Below, one piece after another: positions 1 to 10,400 of a stretch of 64,000 bases of DNA. The DNA lies in NCBI RefSeq assembly GCF_026391055.1, contig NZ_JAPLET010000014.1:185183-249182 (forward strand). Direction: 5' to 3'. This stretch comes from Spirosoma sp. (lineage in GTDB: Bacteria; Bacteroidota; Bacteroidia; Cytophagales; Spirosomataceae). The notes under the pieces are model-generated. The model saw only the letters and a program-made list of their open reading frames with translations. It ran no database searches and had not been told where the DNA came from. Each line of letters opens with the position of its first letter. The stretch's first letter is position 1. The position numbers and the translations under genes were made by a program.

Positions 1-1
1 G

Positions 2-100
2 TTGCAAAACGCCCGCAATATAACGATGAGCGCCTACCGTATTCAGGTTAGCAGTGGGCAGTCGGTCATTGCTCAGAACGCTACGGGTACTGGCTTTTGA
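2..100 (+). CDS. C-terminal end of an unidentified protein (partial)
   Basis: An open frame enters from the left edge and ends with TGA at 98-100, giving about 32 residues that finish in QNATGTGF. The other two forward frames hit stops earlier. Nothing in this short piece identifies a family. It precedes the chloride channel gene on the same strand by 85 bases. It could be a chance open frame. Confidence 0.3.
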   Translation: MQNARNITMSAYRIQVSSGQSVIAQNATGTGF

Positions 101-185
101 TGAAATAACGGCTTCGTGCTTCAACCAATTTTTAGTAGGTTTATCGAGTTGGTAGCGAATTTATGGATGCTGATTAGTTGGGCAA

Positions 186-1478
186 ATGCAGGTAAACGAA
201 GAAGTGATTCTGTTTTTTTTCGTCCTTAAATGGCTGGCCGCATCTGGCTTTATCTTGTTTATCCATTACGTCATTGAGCAGAGTAATCACTATCAACACG
301 TTTTCTATCTGCTGCCGCTTAGTTTCTTTGCCGCTAATCTGCTCAGTCAATTCGTACTCAAACAGCATATTGGCACTGACGCTTTAATTGCCGCGATCTA
401 CAAAAATTACGGGAAAATTCAGGGGAGCTTCGTGCCCACCAAGATTGTGAACGTTAGCCTGATTCTGGCAACGGGCGGGTCCGCCGGTAAGGAAAGTCCC
501 TGCGCACAGATTGGGGCCGGCCTGGGCAGCGTTTGTGCCAATTTGTTACAGGTGGATGACGTAGGCCGGCGTAAAATGGTGCTTTGCGGCTTCTGCCCTG
601 GCTTCGCCTGCGTCTTTGGGGCACCCATTGCCGGGGCGTTGTTTGGGATCGAAGTACTTACGGTGGGTGTTATTCTTTATGAAGTCCTGCTACCCGCTTT
701 TGTAGCTTCTCTCACCGCTTACCAGATCTCCTCAGCGCTGGGCGTTAGCTTTTTTTACTACCCGCTCCGATTTGTGCCCGCTTTCGGCCAAGACTTTTTT
801 CTTCAGTTATTGGGCGGAGGGATTTTATTTGGGCTGTGCGCATACGGACTGATTCGGGCCATTCAGGCCAGCACGGCGCTAACAAATGCCATTCCCATCT
901 GGCGACCGTGGAAGGGGTTATTGGGCGGTTTGTTATTGGTCGGCCTGACGCTTTTGTTTTCGCGCAACTACCTTGGCCTAGGCCTTGATTTGATGGAAAA
1001 CTGCATCAAAGGGCATCCCGTTGCGTCGTACACGTTTCTATTAAAAGCGCTGTTTACCATTATTACTCTCAGCATCAGCCGGAGTGGAAGTGTTATCACG
1101 CCCGTTCTGTTTATTGGGGCAACTGCCGGTAGTTTCTACGCGGATATTGTCGGGGCGGATTGCTCGACGTTTGCGGCTATTGGTTTTGTGAGCCTGCTGT
1201 CGGGGGCGGCTAATACGCCCATTGCCTGTAGCATTCTGGCCATTGAGTTGTTTGGAGCCACCGTCGCGCCCTACGCAGCGGTCGCCTGCGTGATCAATTT
1301 TCTGATGTCGGGGCACCGAAGTTTGTACGCTTCCCAGGTCCTGGGCACCCCTAAATCACGGGCGATTCAGGATTACGTAGGCAAGGAACTTAAGGATCTG
1401 AACGCGCATCCCTCGGACGTAGATATTCAATTACCTACCTGGTTACGATTTTTAAAGAACGTACGGCGAAAGCATTAA
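186..1478 (+). CDS. ClC-family chloride channel/transporter
   Basis: The 430-residue protein is made of many hydrophobic helices and carries the ClC signature GSAGKESPCAQIGAG at about residues 98-112; Glu103 is in the place of the gating glutamate of the GKxGP motif. A second ClC-like element, SVITPVLFIGA, lies near residue 303. The protein is short for the family and has no C-terminal CBS domains, so it is a pore-only form. It would move chloride or a similar anion across the inner membrane. The ATG at 186 is the first in frame. The broken fasciclin gene follows after 11 bases and may share its transcript. The family call is firm; the ion and the channel-versus-exchanger mode are not readable here. 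Confidence 0.93.
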   Translation: MQVNEEVILFFFVLKWLAASGFILFIHYVIEQSNHYQHVFYLLPLSFFAANLLSQFVLKQHIGTDALIAAIYKNYGKIQGSFVPTKIVNVSLILATGGSAGKESPCAQIGAGLGSVCANLLQVDDVGRRKMVLCGFCPGFACVFGAPIAGALFGIEVLTVGVILYEVLLPAFVASLTAYQISSALGVSFFYYPLRFVPAFGQDFFLQLLGGGILFGLCAYGLIRAIQASTALTNAIPIWRPWKGLLGGLLLVGLTLLFSRNYLGLGLDLMENCIKGHPVASYTFLLKALFTIITLSISRSGSVITPVLFIGATAGSFYADIVGADCSTFAAIGFVSLLSGAANTPIACSILAIELFGATVAPYAAVACVINFLMSGHRSLYASQVLGTPKSRAIQDYVGKELKDLNAHPSDVDIQLPTWLRFLKNVRRKH

Positions 1479-1489
1479 CCAACAGTCCC

Positions 1490-2065
1490 ATGAACAAATA
1501 CCACTTATTTTTTCTCATCACAGCGCTACTGATGCTAACGCTACCAGTAAGCCAATCAAGGGCTCAGGTATCCCCTTCCAGAGTGGGCCAGGATACACTC
1601 AACTCTACCCTATCGGCGAGTGGCGTAGTAACCGGAAAGAATCTGGCCCTCAGCGCAGCTTTGTCACCCGAGCACACTACGCTGCTACAACTCCTGAAAG
1701 CAGCGGGGTTGATCCAGCAGGCAGCGGGTAAAGACGCCTACACCGTTTTTGCACCCACTAATGCCGCGTTTACCGATTTGCCTGATCACCTGCTGAGCGA
1801 ATTACTGCTGCCGTCAAGTCACTAAAAACTGATCCGGTTCCTGGCTTACCATGTCGTGAAAGGTCGAATCACCTCAGACCAACTCAAAGACGGTCAAACC
1901 CTAACCAATCTGACGGGACAAATCCTGGTTGTGCACAAACAAGCGAGCGACTTAACGATTGAAGATGGGCGCGGGAACGTCGCGGATGTCATTCAGGCTG
2001 ACGTACGGGCTACAAACGGGGTAGTTTACTCCATCAACAAAGTGCTCCAGCGGAACGTGAACTAA
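1490..2065 (+). pseudogene. Secreted fasciclin (FAS1)-domain protein, interrupted by an in-frame stop
   Basis: The first part (1490-1825) has a signal peptide ending near SQSRAQ and the first half of a FAS1 domain, including YTVFAPTNAAFTDLP. A TAA at 1823-1825 ends it. Reading continues in the same frame with KLIRFLAYHVVKGRITSDQL and the remaining FAS1 motifs (GRGNVADVIQADVRATNGVVY) to a stop at 2063-2065. The two pieces together make one normal FAS1 protein of about 191 residues, so this is a single nonsense change rather than two genes. FAS1 proteins are secreted adhesion-type domains. An ATG at about 1850 could restart translation, but only for half a domain without a signal peptide. Confidence 0.88.
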
Positions 2066-2102
2066 GAAGAGTTTTTGGGGGATTTATCTGACTTGGCAAC
2101 CG

Positions 2103-3353
2103 ATGAAACGATTGATTAATTTGTGGCGAGCGTTTCGCCAGTTAGGGCCTGGTATTATCACCGGCGCCAGTGATGACGACCCGTCGGGTATTGCAACCTA
2201 CTCGCAGGCGGGGGCTCAATTTGGCCTGGCTACGCTGTGGACCGCCTGGATCACCTTCCCCCTGATGGCTGCCGTTCAGGAAATGTGCGCCCGCGTTGGC
2301 ATCGTCACGGCCCAGGGCTTGGCGGGCGTCATCAAGCAGCATTATTCCAGACGCGTGCTGTATCTGGTTATTCTCATTAGCTTTCCGGCCATTACGCTCA
2401 ACATCGGGGCCGACATCGCGGGTATGGGGGCGGTAGCGCATTTGCTGTTTCCCCGGATTCCTACGGCCGCGTTCAACGTGTTCTTTACTGGCTTCCTGAT
2501 GAGCATTATCATTTACTTTCCGTACGAGACCATTGCTTCGGTATTGAAATGGCTCTGCCTTACCTTGCTATTGTACCTGATAATCCCCTTTTTAACCCAT
2601 CCCGATTGGGGACTCATTGCCCGCAGTACGATCCTGCCAACGATTCATCTGGACAAAGATTTTGCCAGTATGCTGGTCGCTATTCTGGGTACGACGATTT
2701 CGCCGTATCTGTTTTTCTGGCAGGCCTCCATGGAAGTCGAGAATCGGCAATTGATATCACCCGCTGTCCTGGTCGATAAGCGGGTCATTAATTCGATGCG
2801 AACCGACGTAAACTTCGGTATGCTCTGCTCCAACGTGGTCATGTTCTTTATTATCCTCTCGGCGGGAACGGTTCTGTTCAAGGCGGGCATTCACCACATC
2901 GATACGGTCGACCAGGCCGCCAAAGCGTTCGAACCGTTAGCGGGCGAGGATGCCTACTGGCTTTTCGCCTTGGGCGTCATTGGTACCGGCGCCTTAGCCA
3001 TCCCGGTGCTGGCGGGGTCGCTTTCGTACATGATGGCCGAAACGTTTGGCTGGGATCACGGATTAAGTAAGCGCTTTGGTCAGGCAAAGGGATTCTACCT
3101 GACCATGATCATCTCCCTACTGATTGGTCTATCGCTTGATTTTCTGTCCATCAGTCCGATTCAGGCCTTAATCTGGACCGCGATTGGGTATGGGCTAACG
3201 GCTCCGGTCCTGATTTTTATTATTCTGCGCATCTGTAACAATACGCTCATCATGGGGGAGTTCACTAACAGCAGCCGCACGAATCTACTGGGCTGGTCAG
3301 CTTTCGGGCTGATGACCGTAGCCGCTTTGTTATTGCTTTATTTACAGTTTTGA
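2103..3353 (+). CDS. Nramp-related divalent metal transporter (variant motif)
   Basis: The 416-residue polytopic protein matches the Nramp fold: GPGIITGASDDDPSGIATYS in the first helix and GTTISPYLFFWQAS where helix 6 should be. In classical Mn/Fe Nramps the first helix has DPGN and helix 6 has a metal-binding Met (MPH). Here the asparagine position of DPGN is Gly (DPSG) and the Met is replaced by Ser (ISPY). Such changes are known in Nramp-related carriers with altered metal choice, including magnesium carriers, so manganese transport should not be assumed. The gene starts 37 bases after the fasciclin pseudogene, on the same strand as the channel gene. Confidence 0.9.
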   Translation: MKRLINLWRAFRQLGPGIITGASDDDPSGIATYSQAGAQFGLATLWTAWITFPLMAAVQEMCARVGIVTAQGLAGVIKQHYSRRVLYLVILISFPAITLNIGADIAGMGAVAHLLFPRIPTAAFNVFFTGFLMSIIIYFPYETIASVLKWLCLTLLLYLIIPFLTHPDWGLIARSTILPTIHLDKDFASMLVAILGTTISPYLFFWQASMEVENRQLISPAVLVDKRVINSMRTDVNFGMLCSNVVMFFIILSAGTVLFKAGIHHIDTVDQAAKAFEPLAGEDAYWLFALGVIGTGALAIPVLAGSLSYMMAETFGWDHGLSKRFGQAKGFYLTMIISLLIGLSLDFLSISPIQALIWTAIGYGLTAPVLIFIILRICNNTLIMGEFTNSSRTNLLGWSAFGLMTVAALLLLYLQF

Positions 3354-3464
3354 TAGCCATTGGAGACATAAAAGGTGACGGATACTAGCCAGGTTTTTAG
3401 CCAAATGATCAGGTAAACGGTTAGTAGATTATGTCCACTTTCTCAGGTTATCTGTTAATCGGTT

Positions 3465-4136
3465 ATGAACGTATTACTCGTTGAGGATGAAGCTAATCTA
3501 GCCTCGTTTATCAAAAAAGGATTAGAAGCCGAATCATTCAACACCGACGTAGCTTACGACGGCTACGTGGGTCGGCAACTCTTCCAGCAAAATGAATATG
3601 ACGTTGTGATTCTGGACGTCAATTTGCCGTCAATCAACGGCTTTGAGCTATGCCAGTTGATTAAGCGGGAAAACGAGCGGATGCCGGTGCTGATGCTTAC
3701 CGCACTGGATAGCCTGGCCGACAAGGTGAAAGGATTCGATGCTGGCGCGGACGATTACCTGCCCAAGCCCTTTGCCTTTCAGGAACTCCTGCTCCGTATC
3801 CGGGCCATTAGTAAGCGTCATGAGCTGCGATATACAACGGAGCTTCGCCTGGCGGATTTAACCCTAAACCTAACGACCAAGGTGGTCACCAGGGCCCAGA
3901 AACGCATTGAGTTAACCTCCAAAGAATTTGCGCTGCTGGAATACATGCTGCTTCACAAAGGCAAGATTATTTCCCGCGCCGAATTAGCCGAACGGGTTTG
4001 GGAAACCGATTTCGATTCCAACACCAACGTGATTGACGTGTACATCAATTACCTGCGCAAAAAGATTGATAAGGACTTCTCCCCCAAGCTGGTGCACACG
4101 GTCATTGGCATGGGCTATTCACTCCACGAATCGTAA
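3465..4136 (+). CDS. OmpR-family response regulator (CusR/CopR-like)
   Basis: The 223-residue protein has an N-terminal receiver domain with acidic pocket EDE (residues 7-9), phospho-acceptor Asp51 in VVILDVNLPS and the conserved Lys of DDYLPKPFAF near 100. The C-terminal half is a winged-helix OmpR/PhoB DNA-binding domain (LTSKEFALLEYMLLHKGKII, then NVIDVYINYLRKKID). The kinase gene follows after 26 bases. The next operon downstream encodes an RND efflux system and carries phased TCTAAT repeats upstream, a plausible binding site for this regulator. The signal sensed is unknown; metal or drug stress is inferred from context. Confidence 0.95.
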   Translation: MNVLLVEDEANLASFIKKGLEAESFNTDVAYDGYVGRQLFQQNEYDVVILDVNLPSINGFELCQLIKRENERMPVLMLTALDSLADKVKGFDAGADDYLPKPFAFQELLLRIRAISKRHELRYTTELRLADLTLNLTTKVVTRAQKRIELTSKEFALLEYMLLHKGKIISRAELAERVWETDFDSNTNVIDVYINYLRKKIDKDFSPKLVHTVIGMGYSLHES

Positions 4137-4162
4137 CCGCACGTACTAGCTGGCCGGTAATT

Positions 4163-5557
4163 ATGCTGATCCGACACAAACTAACCCTGCTTTTTACCGC
4201 CATCGTACTGGCGATCCAATTGGCCTTTACCAGTTTTGTGTACACGTTTTATTCGGTATACCGGCAGCAAGGATTCACGGTCCGTTTGCTGGGGAAGGCC
4301 CGTTTGTTTGGGCGGGTCATGATTTCACGGCATTCCAGGGAGGGCGTACCCGACCGGGCCTTGAACGCAACGGATCTGCAAACATTAACCGAAGAACACA
4401 TCACCATCTTTGATCAGCAGGGACGAGTTATCTTTACCAATCAACTGCCAACTTACGTACAAAAAGAAGCCCAATTTATTCCGGCCCTGACCCGCGATTC
4501 AACCCTGCAGTTCACCATCAACCGCAACGAGGGGGCGGGGATTTTGTATTTAGACCAGGGTCAGCGCTATCCTATCTTCGTGACAGGCTACGACCGATTG
4601 GGTCACGCCAAACAACAAAACCTGTTTACAATACTGCTGGTGGCCAACCTGGGGGGCTTTTTGCTCATTCTGGTCGCGGGTTGGTACTTCGCGGGCCGGT
4701 TCTTACGACCCCTGGCCAACATGGTCAATTCGGTCAGGGCTGTTCAGCCCGTTTCGGATGATCACCTGCGGCTGCGGCTGAACGAAGGCAATCAAACGGA
4801 TGAAATTGCCCAGCTGGCTATGACCTTCAATCAACTCCTGACCCAGCTTCGAACGACGTTCGAGAACCAGCGGCAGTTCGTCTCGCATGCATCGCATGAA
4901 CTTCGCACGCCCTTAACGACGGTGTTAGGTACGCTGGAAACGTCCCATCAGTATGACACTGATCCCGCCGATTATCGGGCCAGTATGGAAATAGCCATGC
5001 GGGAACTCACTAAGCTCGTTGGCCTAACCAACAGTTTATTAAAACTGGCGACCACGAGTGACGGCTCGCTAGCCATGACGCCAGTGCGGTTGGATGAATG
5101 CGTCATGACGGCTATTGGTCAGGTAAAGCGTAAACGAACCGGCTGCAGTGTCTCGTTCCAATTCGGCCAGCTACCGGATGATGATTTTTTCGTGGTCACG
5201 GGTAACGAAATCCTGCTCACGACAGCGTTGCAAAATATCATCGATAATGCCTGTAAATACTCCCAACAGCCCGTTCAGGTCAACCTCTTTACGCTGCCGG
5301 ATGAAGCCCTACATCAAATCTCCGTCACGGATCAGGGCGTAGGCATCCCATCTGCCGACTTACCCCATATTTTCGAGCCATTATACAGGGGTAGAAACGC
5401 TGATAAAGCCGAAGGATTTGGCGTTGGTCTGGCGATTACCAAACAGATTGTTCAACGGCACCGGGGCACCATTAGCCTGGCGTCCCATCCAACAACGGGG
5501 ACGACCGTAACCATTGACTTGCCCGCCCTGAATGTTAAATCAACGATAATCTACTGA
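4163..5557 (+). CDS. Membrane sensor histidine kinase with HAMP domain
   Basis: The 464-residue protein has two membrane helices (about residues 8-30 and 155-178) enclosing a periplasmic sensor segment of about 125 residues, then HAMP, a HisKA domain with HASHELRTPLTT (phospho-His near 243), and a HATPase domain with N box (NIIDNACKYS), G1 box (VTDQGVGIP) and GFGVGLAITKQIV. It is the cognate kinase of the preceding response regulator, forming an RR-HK pair in one operon. The layout matches the CusS/CopS/QseC class. The ligand cannot be inferred from the periplasmic segment. Confidence 0.95.
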   Translation: MLIRHKLTLLFTAIVLAIQLAFTSFVYTFYSVYRQQGFTVRLLGKARLFGRVMISRHSREGVPDRALNATDLQTLTEEHITIFDQQGRVIFTNQLPTYVQKEAQFIPALTRDSTLQFTINRNEGAGILYLDQGQRYPIFVTGYDRLGHAKQQNLFTILLVANLGGFLLILVAGWYFAGRFLRPLANMVNSVRAVQPVSDDHLRLRLNEGNQTDEIAQLAMTFNQLLTQLRTTFENQRQFVSHASHELRTPLTTVLGTLETSHQYDTDPADYRASMEIAMRELTKLVGLTNSLLKLATTSDGSLAMTPVRLDECVMTAIGQVKRKRTGCSVSFQFGQLPDDDFFVVTGNEILLTTALQNIIDNACKYSQQPVQVNLFTLPDEALHQISVTDQGVGIPSADLPHIFEPLYRGRNADKAEGFGVGLAITKQIVQRHRGTISLASHPTTGTTVTIDLPALNVKSTIIY

Positions 5558-5610
5558 TTTACAGGCATCAATGTTTAGGCTATTTAAACTGCTTCCGATC
5601 ATCTGCCAAT

Positions 5611-5648
5611 TCTAATGAATTCTAATCTGCATCTAAGAAAGCTCTAAT
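5611..5648 (+). promoter_or_regulatory. Phased TCTAAT direct repeats, probable response-regulator operator
   Basis: Four copies of TCTAAT or TCTAAG start at 5611, 5621, 5632 and 5643, spaced 10, 11 and 11 bases, that is one helical turn apart. OmpR/PhoB-class regulators bind direct repeats with this phasing. The array ends 10 bases before a -7-like box and 42 bases before the first gene of the RND operon, where an activator would replace the -33 element. Assignment to the regulator encoded at 3465-4136 is inference. Confidence 0.6.
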
Positions 5649-5658
5649 CTCACCGCTT

Positions 5659-5666
5659 CATCTTTG
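5659..5666 (+). promoter_or_regulatory. Probable -7 box of the RND operon promoter
   Basis: CATCTTTG matches the Bacteroidetes -7 consensus TAnnTTTG at seven of eight informative or free positions and lies 25 bases before the ATG at 5691. No TTG stands at the expected -33 place; the phased TCTAAT array sits there instead, consistent with an activator-dependent promoter. Confidence 0.4.
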
Positions 5667-5690
5667 TAGCCATACGTCAACGTCTGGGTT

Positions 5691-5966
5691 ATGAAGCAGC
5701 GCGTTTCCATCAACTTTTTAGCCATCATCCTGGGCATCGGCTTGCTGGCTTCGCTGGGTGTGAATGTTTATCAGCTTTATCATCAGAGTGTCCACTGGCC
5801 ACCGGATTCGGAGACCATTGAGGCCCCAAATGAGGCTGCGCAGCTACAACAGCAATTGTCCAGGTGCAGTTGGGAGAACACCCGCAAAGACAGCGTCATT
5901 GCCTGCCTCAAGCACCAGCCAAGCGCTCATACCTTCTCAACCTTTTCGACTCAGCCAGGCCCCTGA
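5691..5966 (+). CDS. Small single-pass membrane protein of unknown function
   Basis: The 91-residue product has a basic start (MKQRVS), one hydrophobic helix at about residues 8-28 and a hydrophilic tail with a Gln-rich stretch (QLQQQLSRC). It opens the RND efflux operon, 55 bases before the TolC-like gene, directly behind the putative operator and -7 box. I do not recognise a family. Its position suggests co-expression with the pump, perhaps as a small accessory subunit, but nothing in the sequence proves it. An overlapping frame at 5764-6003 has no membrane segment and was not chosen. Confidence 0.55.
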   Translation: MKQRVSINFLAIILGIGLLASLGVNVYQLYHQSVHWPPDSETIEAPNEAAQLQQQLSRCSWENTRKDSVIACLKHQPSAHTFSTFSTQPGP

Positions 5967-6020
5967 TTTATACGGCTTACTTCCTGTTTCCTTTCATTTT
6001 TAGGACTTACCTGATTCGTT

Positions 6021-7445
6021 ATGAGATTATCTATGTTTAGCTGGTTGCTTATTTCGCTAACGGTGCTTAGGCCCATTGCCCTGTGGGCTCAATCCGTTCC
6101 GGGTGATTCCGTATTGTCGCTGGCCAGAGCCGTTGATCTAGCGGTACAGAATTACCCGTCTATCAAAAATAAACAGACTGAAATCCAGGCTACTCAAGCT
6201 GATCTGGCTGCCCAGCGGGCCAGCTATCTGCCTGCTGCGTCGTTTCAGGCTCAGGCCCTGTATGCCACGTCCAACAACGTGCGGGGGGCCACCTTTCCCA
6301 ATGAAGGCACGACCAACTCCGTCTCCAGTGGGGTAAAAGCCAATGGGCCAACGGCAGACGCCGTCTGGGGTAGTCTGAGTTCATTAAATATTAATTGGAG
6401 AGCCATCACCTTTGGTCGTAATAAAGCCGAACTGACCTTAGCTAAGTTGGCTATTCAACGGGCCAGTGCCGACTACCAGCAGGAAGTATTCGTTCACCAG
6501 GTTCGTGTGGCCGATGCGTATTTACTCGCCTTAATTATCGACCAAACGGTTAAGGTGCAGGCGGCTAACCTGGCCCGGATTGCGGCCTTCCGAACGGTCA
6601 TGCAGGCTAATACCCGGTCGGGACGGCGACCCGGCGTGGATAGTGTGCTGGCGGATGCCGAACTGGCGAAAGCCCGGCTCCTGCTTATCGAAAGTCGACG
6701 GATGGCCCAGCAGCAGCGGGTGCAACTGGGCGAATACATAGGGGTTCCCGGTGCCATCTTCCAACTGGATACGGCCACGTTTCAGGCGTCTGTACCACCC
6801 GATTTTACGTACTCGGAAGCGAAGCTCGCCAATCATCCCGTGCTGGCTTTTTACCGGCGACAGATTGATTTTAGCCAGGCGAAAGCCGAAGCCTTTCGCA
6901 AATCGTACCTACCCTCTATCGCCCTGAATAGTGCATTCTGGGCACGGGGATCGGGCATCAGTGACAATACTACCCCGGAGGGTAATTTCATCTATAACGC
7001 TTCTCTAGGAGCGGGCCTGCCGTTTCGCGTAGCCAACTATTTTGTGGGCGTGAGTACGGTCTGGCGATTTAGTGACGTGTTCCAAACACGGCAACAAACC
7101 AAAGCTCAGCAGTTGCGGACGCAGGGCGATCAATACCGCTACAATCAGGAATTATTAAGTATCCGGTCCCAGCAGCAAACGGCCGATCTCCAAATCCAAA
7201 ACGCCTACGAAGCCGCTCGGCAGGCTCCGCTCCAGCTGGGAGCTGCGCAGGCCGCTTACCAGCAGGCCCAGGCCCGCTACTCCGCCGGGTTGTCGAACGT
7301 GTACGAATTCACCCAGGCGTTTACGCTGCTCAACCGGGCGGAGATCGATCAGTTCGTGACCACCAACAATGTCTGGCGGGCGCTGCTGCTCAAATCGGCT
7401 GCGGAGGGTGATCTGGCGGATTTCGTTAAACTGACCATAAAATAA
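6021..7445 (+). CDS. TolC-family outer-membrane efflux protein
   Basis: The 474-residue protein starts with a signal peptide (cleavage probably after LWAQS) and then shows the TolC/OEP pattern: LARAVDLAVQNYPSIKNKQ followed by long heptad-rich helices, and a second OEP repeat with AAQAAYQQAQARYSAGLSNV and QFVTTNNVWRALLLKSA near the end. TolC trimers form the outer-membrane exit duct for RND pumps. The permease gene follows after 12 bases and the adaptor gene after that, so all three parts of the envelope-spanning pump are present. Confidence 0.94.
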   Translation: MRLSMFSWLLISLTVLRPIALWAQSVPGDSVLSLARAVDLAVQNYPSIKNKQTEIQATQADLAAQRASYLPAASFQAQALYATSNNVRGATFPNEGTTNSVSSGVKANGPTADAVWGSLSSLNINWRAITFGRNKAELTLAKLAIQRASADYQQEVFVHQVRVADAYLLALIIDQTVKVQAANLARIAAFRTVMQANTRSGRRPGVDSVLADAELAKARLLLIESRRMAQQQRVQLGEYIGVPGAIFQLDTATFQASVPPDFTYSEAKLANHPVLAFYRRQIDFSQAKAEAFRKSYLPSIALNSAFWARGSGISDNTTPEGNFIYNASLGAGLPFRVANYFVGVSTVWRFSDVFQTRQQTKAQQLRTQGDQYRYNQELLSIRSQQQTADLQIQNAYEAARQAPLQLGAAQAAYQQAQARYSAGLSNVYEFTQAFTLLNRAEIDQFVTTNNVWRALLLKSAAEGDLADFVKLTIK

Positions 7446-7457
7446 CCCCTGACTCGG

Positions 7458-10400
7458 ATGAATCAACTCATTGCTTCTGCGCTCTCTAGGCCCGTCACGA
7501 TTGTGGTCCTGGTGCTGGGAATCCTGGTGTTCTCAGTGATGGCACTGCTCAACATTCCCGTTGATATCTTTCCCAAACTCAACGCACCAACCATCTACAT
7601 CGCCCAGTCCTACGGCGGTATGATGCCCTCCCAAATGGAAGGCTTTATCGCGACCCGGTATCAGAACCAGATGCTGTACGTTTCCGGGGTAAAAGACGTA
7701 GACGTCAAAAACGTGCAGGGCTTGACCCTGGTGAAATGTTCGTTTTATGAGAACACCAACATGGCCCAGGCGGCCGGGGAGGTCGCCAATCAGGTGAGCC
7801 GGGTACTGTCGTACTTGCCCCCCGGTTCGCAACCGCCCGTCGTCGTTCGCTTTGATGCCTCCACGCTCCCGGTGGGTCAATTGGTATTTAACTCCAAGAG
7901 CCGCTCGCTTTCCGACATTCAGGACCTGGCCTCGACCAAAATCCGGCCCCTGCTAGCTAAAATCCCCGGCGCTTCATCCCCGCCGCCCTTCGGCGGTAAT
8001 GAGCGAACGGTGGTCATCAAAGTCGATCCGGCCAAGATGCAATCCTACGCCCTGACACCCGACCAGATTGTGCAGTCGGTGGTGAAGGCCAATCAGATTT
8101 CACCCGCCGGGGTGGTGCGGATGAAGGACTATGCCTACATGACGCCCTCGAACTCCGTCATCAATACCGTCAGTGAATTTGCCCAAATCCCTCTGAAAAT
8201 GGGTGCGGGACCAACCGTCCTGCTGGGTGACGTGGCCACGGTCAACGACGCAGCGGACCAGACCGTGGGCTACGCGCTGGTCAACGGCAAGCGGGCCGTC
8301 TACATCCCAGTAACCAAAACCGGGGACGCTTCGACGATGGCCGTAGTGAAAGCGTTGAAAGCCAAACTAGCCGAGATGCAAAGCCTACTGCCCGACGATG
8401 TCCGGCTCAGCTACGAGTTCGATCAGTCGGTATATGTTTCCAACGCCGTGAGCGGCCTGATGAGCGAGGGCATTATCGGGGCCGTCCTGACGGGTCTGAC
8501 CGTCCTGCTCTTCCTACGCGACTGGCGCAGTTCGCTGATTGTGGTGTTGACCATTCCTGTGGCTATTCTGGCAGCGGTCATGCTCCTCAATGCGGCTGGT
8601 CAGACTATCAATATTATGACCCTATCGGGACTTGCCCTGGCCATTGGCATTCTGGTCGATGAAGCAACCGTAACGATAGAAAATATTCACCAGCATCTGG
8701 AGATGGGCAAGTCTAAGGCGCGGGCGATTTATGATGCCTGTCTGGAAATTGCCTTCCCGGAGTTCTTGATACTGATCTGTATCCTGGCCGTGTTTGCACC
8801 ATCCTTTTTGATGAGTGGCGTTCCCAAAGCGATGTTTCTACCCCTATCCCTTTCCATCGGGTTTGCCATGATCGTGGCCTTTCTGCTGGCCCTAACGCTG
8901 GTGCCGGTGCTGTCGAACTGGTGGATGAAAGTCCACCAAGAAGGCGAGCACGAGGCGGCTGTACAGGTGCTGGATAACCAGGAATTAGCTGAGGTTGAGC
9001 ACCATACTAAATTCGAGAAGAATCGCAAAACCGAGCTGAAAGGGTTTGAACAATTCAAAGCTCGGTATATAGCACTGGTCGAATTATTGCTACGGCATCG
9101 AACACTGGTGATTAGCAGTTACGTCCTGATAACCTTTGGATTAGCGGGACTACTATTTATGCATATCGGTCAGGATATGTTGCCTAAGAGCAACGCAAAG
9201 CAGTTTCAGGTACGGGTCATTGCCCCCCAGGGCATGCGCATCGAGCGAACCGAAGAGCGGGTGCAACGGGTGCTGAGTATCATCGAGCAACTGGTGGGCA
9301 AGGAAAACGTAGCTATTTCTTCGGCCTTTGTAGGTATGACCCCTTCCAGTTACGGGACCAGTAACCTGTATGTGTTTAACGCTGGACCTCACGAAGCGAC
9401 CGTGCAGGTAGCGTTGAACGAAGGCTATACCGGCAATATGGACGCCCTGCGGGATAAGCTGCGGGCCGAGGTCAAGAAACAACTGCCGGGCGTAGGTATT
9501 TCGTACGAACCCATCGAGCTGACCGATAAAATCATGAGCCAGGGCGCTTCTACGCCCATCGAGGTGCAGGTCGGGGGCAAAAACCTGGAAGATGGCCAGG
9601 CCTACGCCAAACGGTTGCAGGATGGGCTTAAATCCATTCCGTACCTGCGGGATATTCGCATCAAACAGCCCCTGAATTACCCCACCCTGGATATTCAATT
9701 CGACCGGATCAAAGCGGCTCAGTTCGGTCTGACCGCCGATGATATATCAAAGAGCCTGGTAGCCGCCACCTCATCGAGTCGGTTCACGGCCAAAAATCTG
9801 TGGCTGGATCGAAAAACGGGTTATGCCTATCAGGTACAGGTGCAATTGCCCGAATACGAGATGAGCTCCCCCGAAGACATGGAAAACATTCCCCTGGTGA
9901 AAGGTCAGCTTCGACCAACGCTGGGCGACGTAGCTACGATCCGTCGAACGACCGTACCGGGCGAGTACGACCGCAGCGGTCCCCGGCGACTAGTGACCGT
10001 GTCGGCTAATATCTTCAACAAAGACCTGGGTACGGCTACCCGCGACGTGCAACGGATAATTGATCGGTTAGGGGCTCCCCCCAAAGGGACTGTCGTTGAC
10101 TTACAGGGCATGGCTCAGCTCTTACGCGAAACACTGGGCAGTCTGCAAATGGGGTTGGGGCTAGCCATTATCGTTATTTTTCTGGTTTTGATGGCCAATT
10201 TCCAATCGTTCGGTGTAGCCTTTGTTGTGCTGTCAACCATCCCGGCGGTGCTGGCGGGTTCGTTAGGGCTGCTTACCCTGACGGGTAGTACACTCAACCT
10301 GCAATCCTATATGGGCATTATCATGTCCGTCGGGGTATCGGTGGCCAACGCAATCTTGCTGATTACCAACGCCGAGCAATTGCGGCTGGTCTACAGCAAC

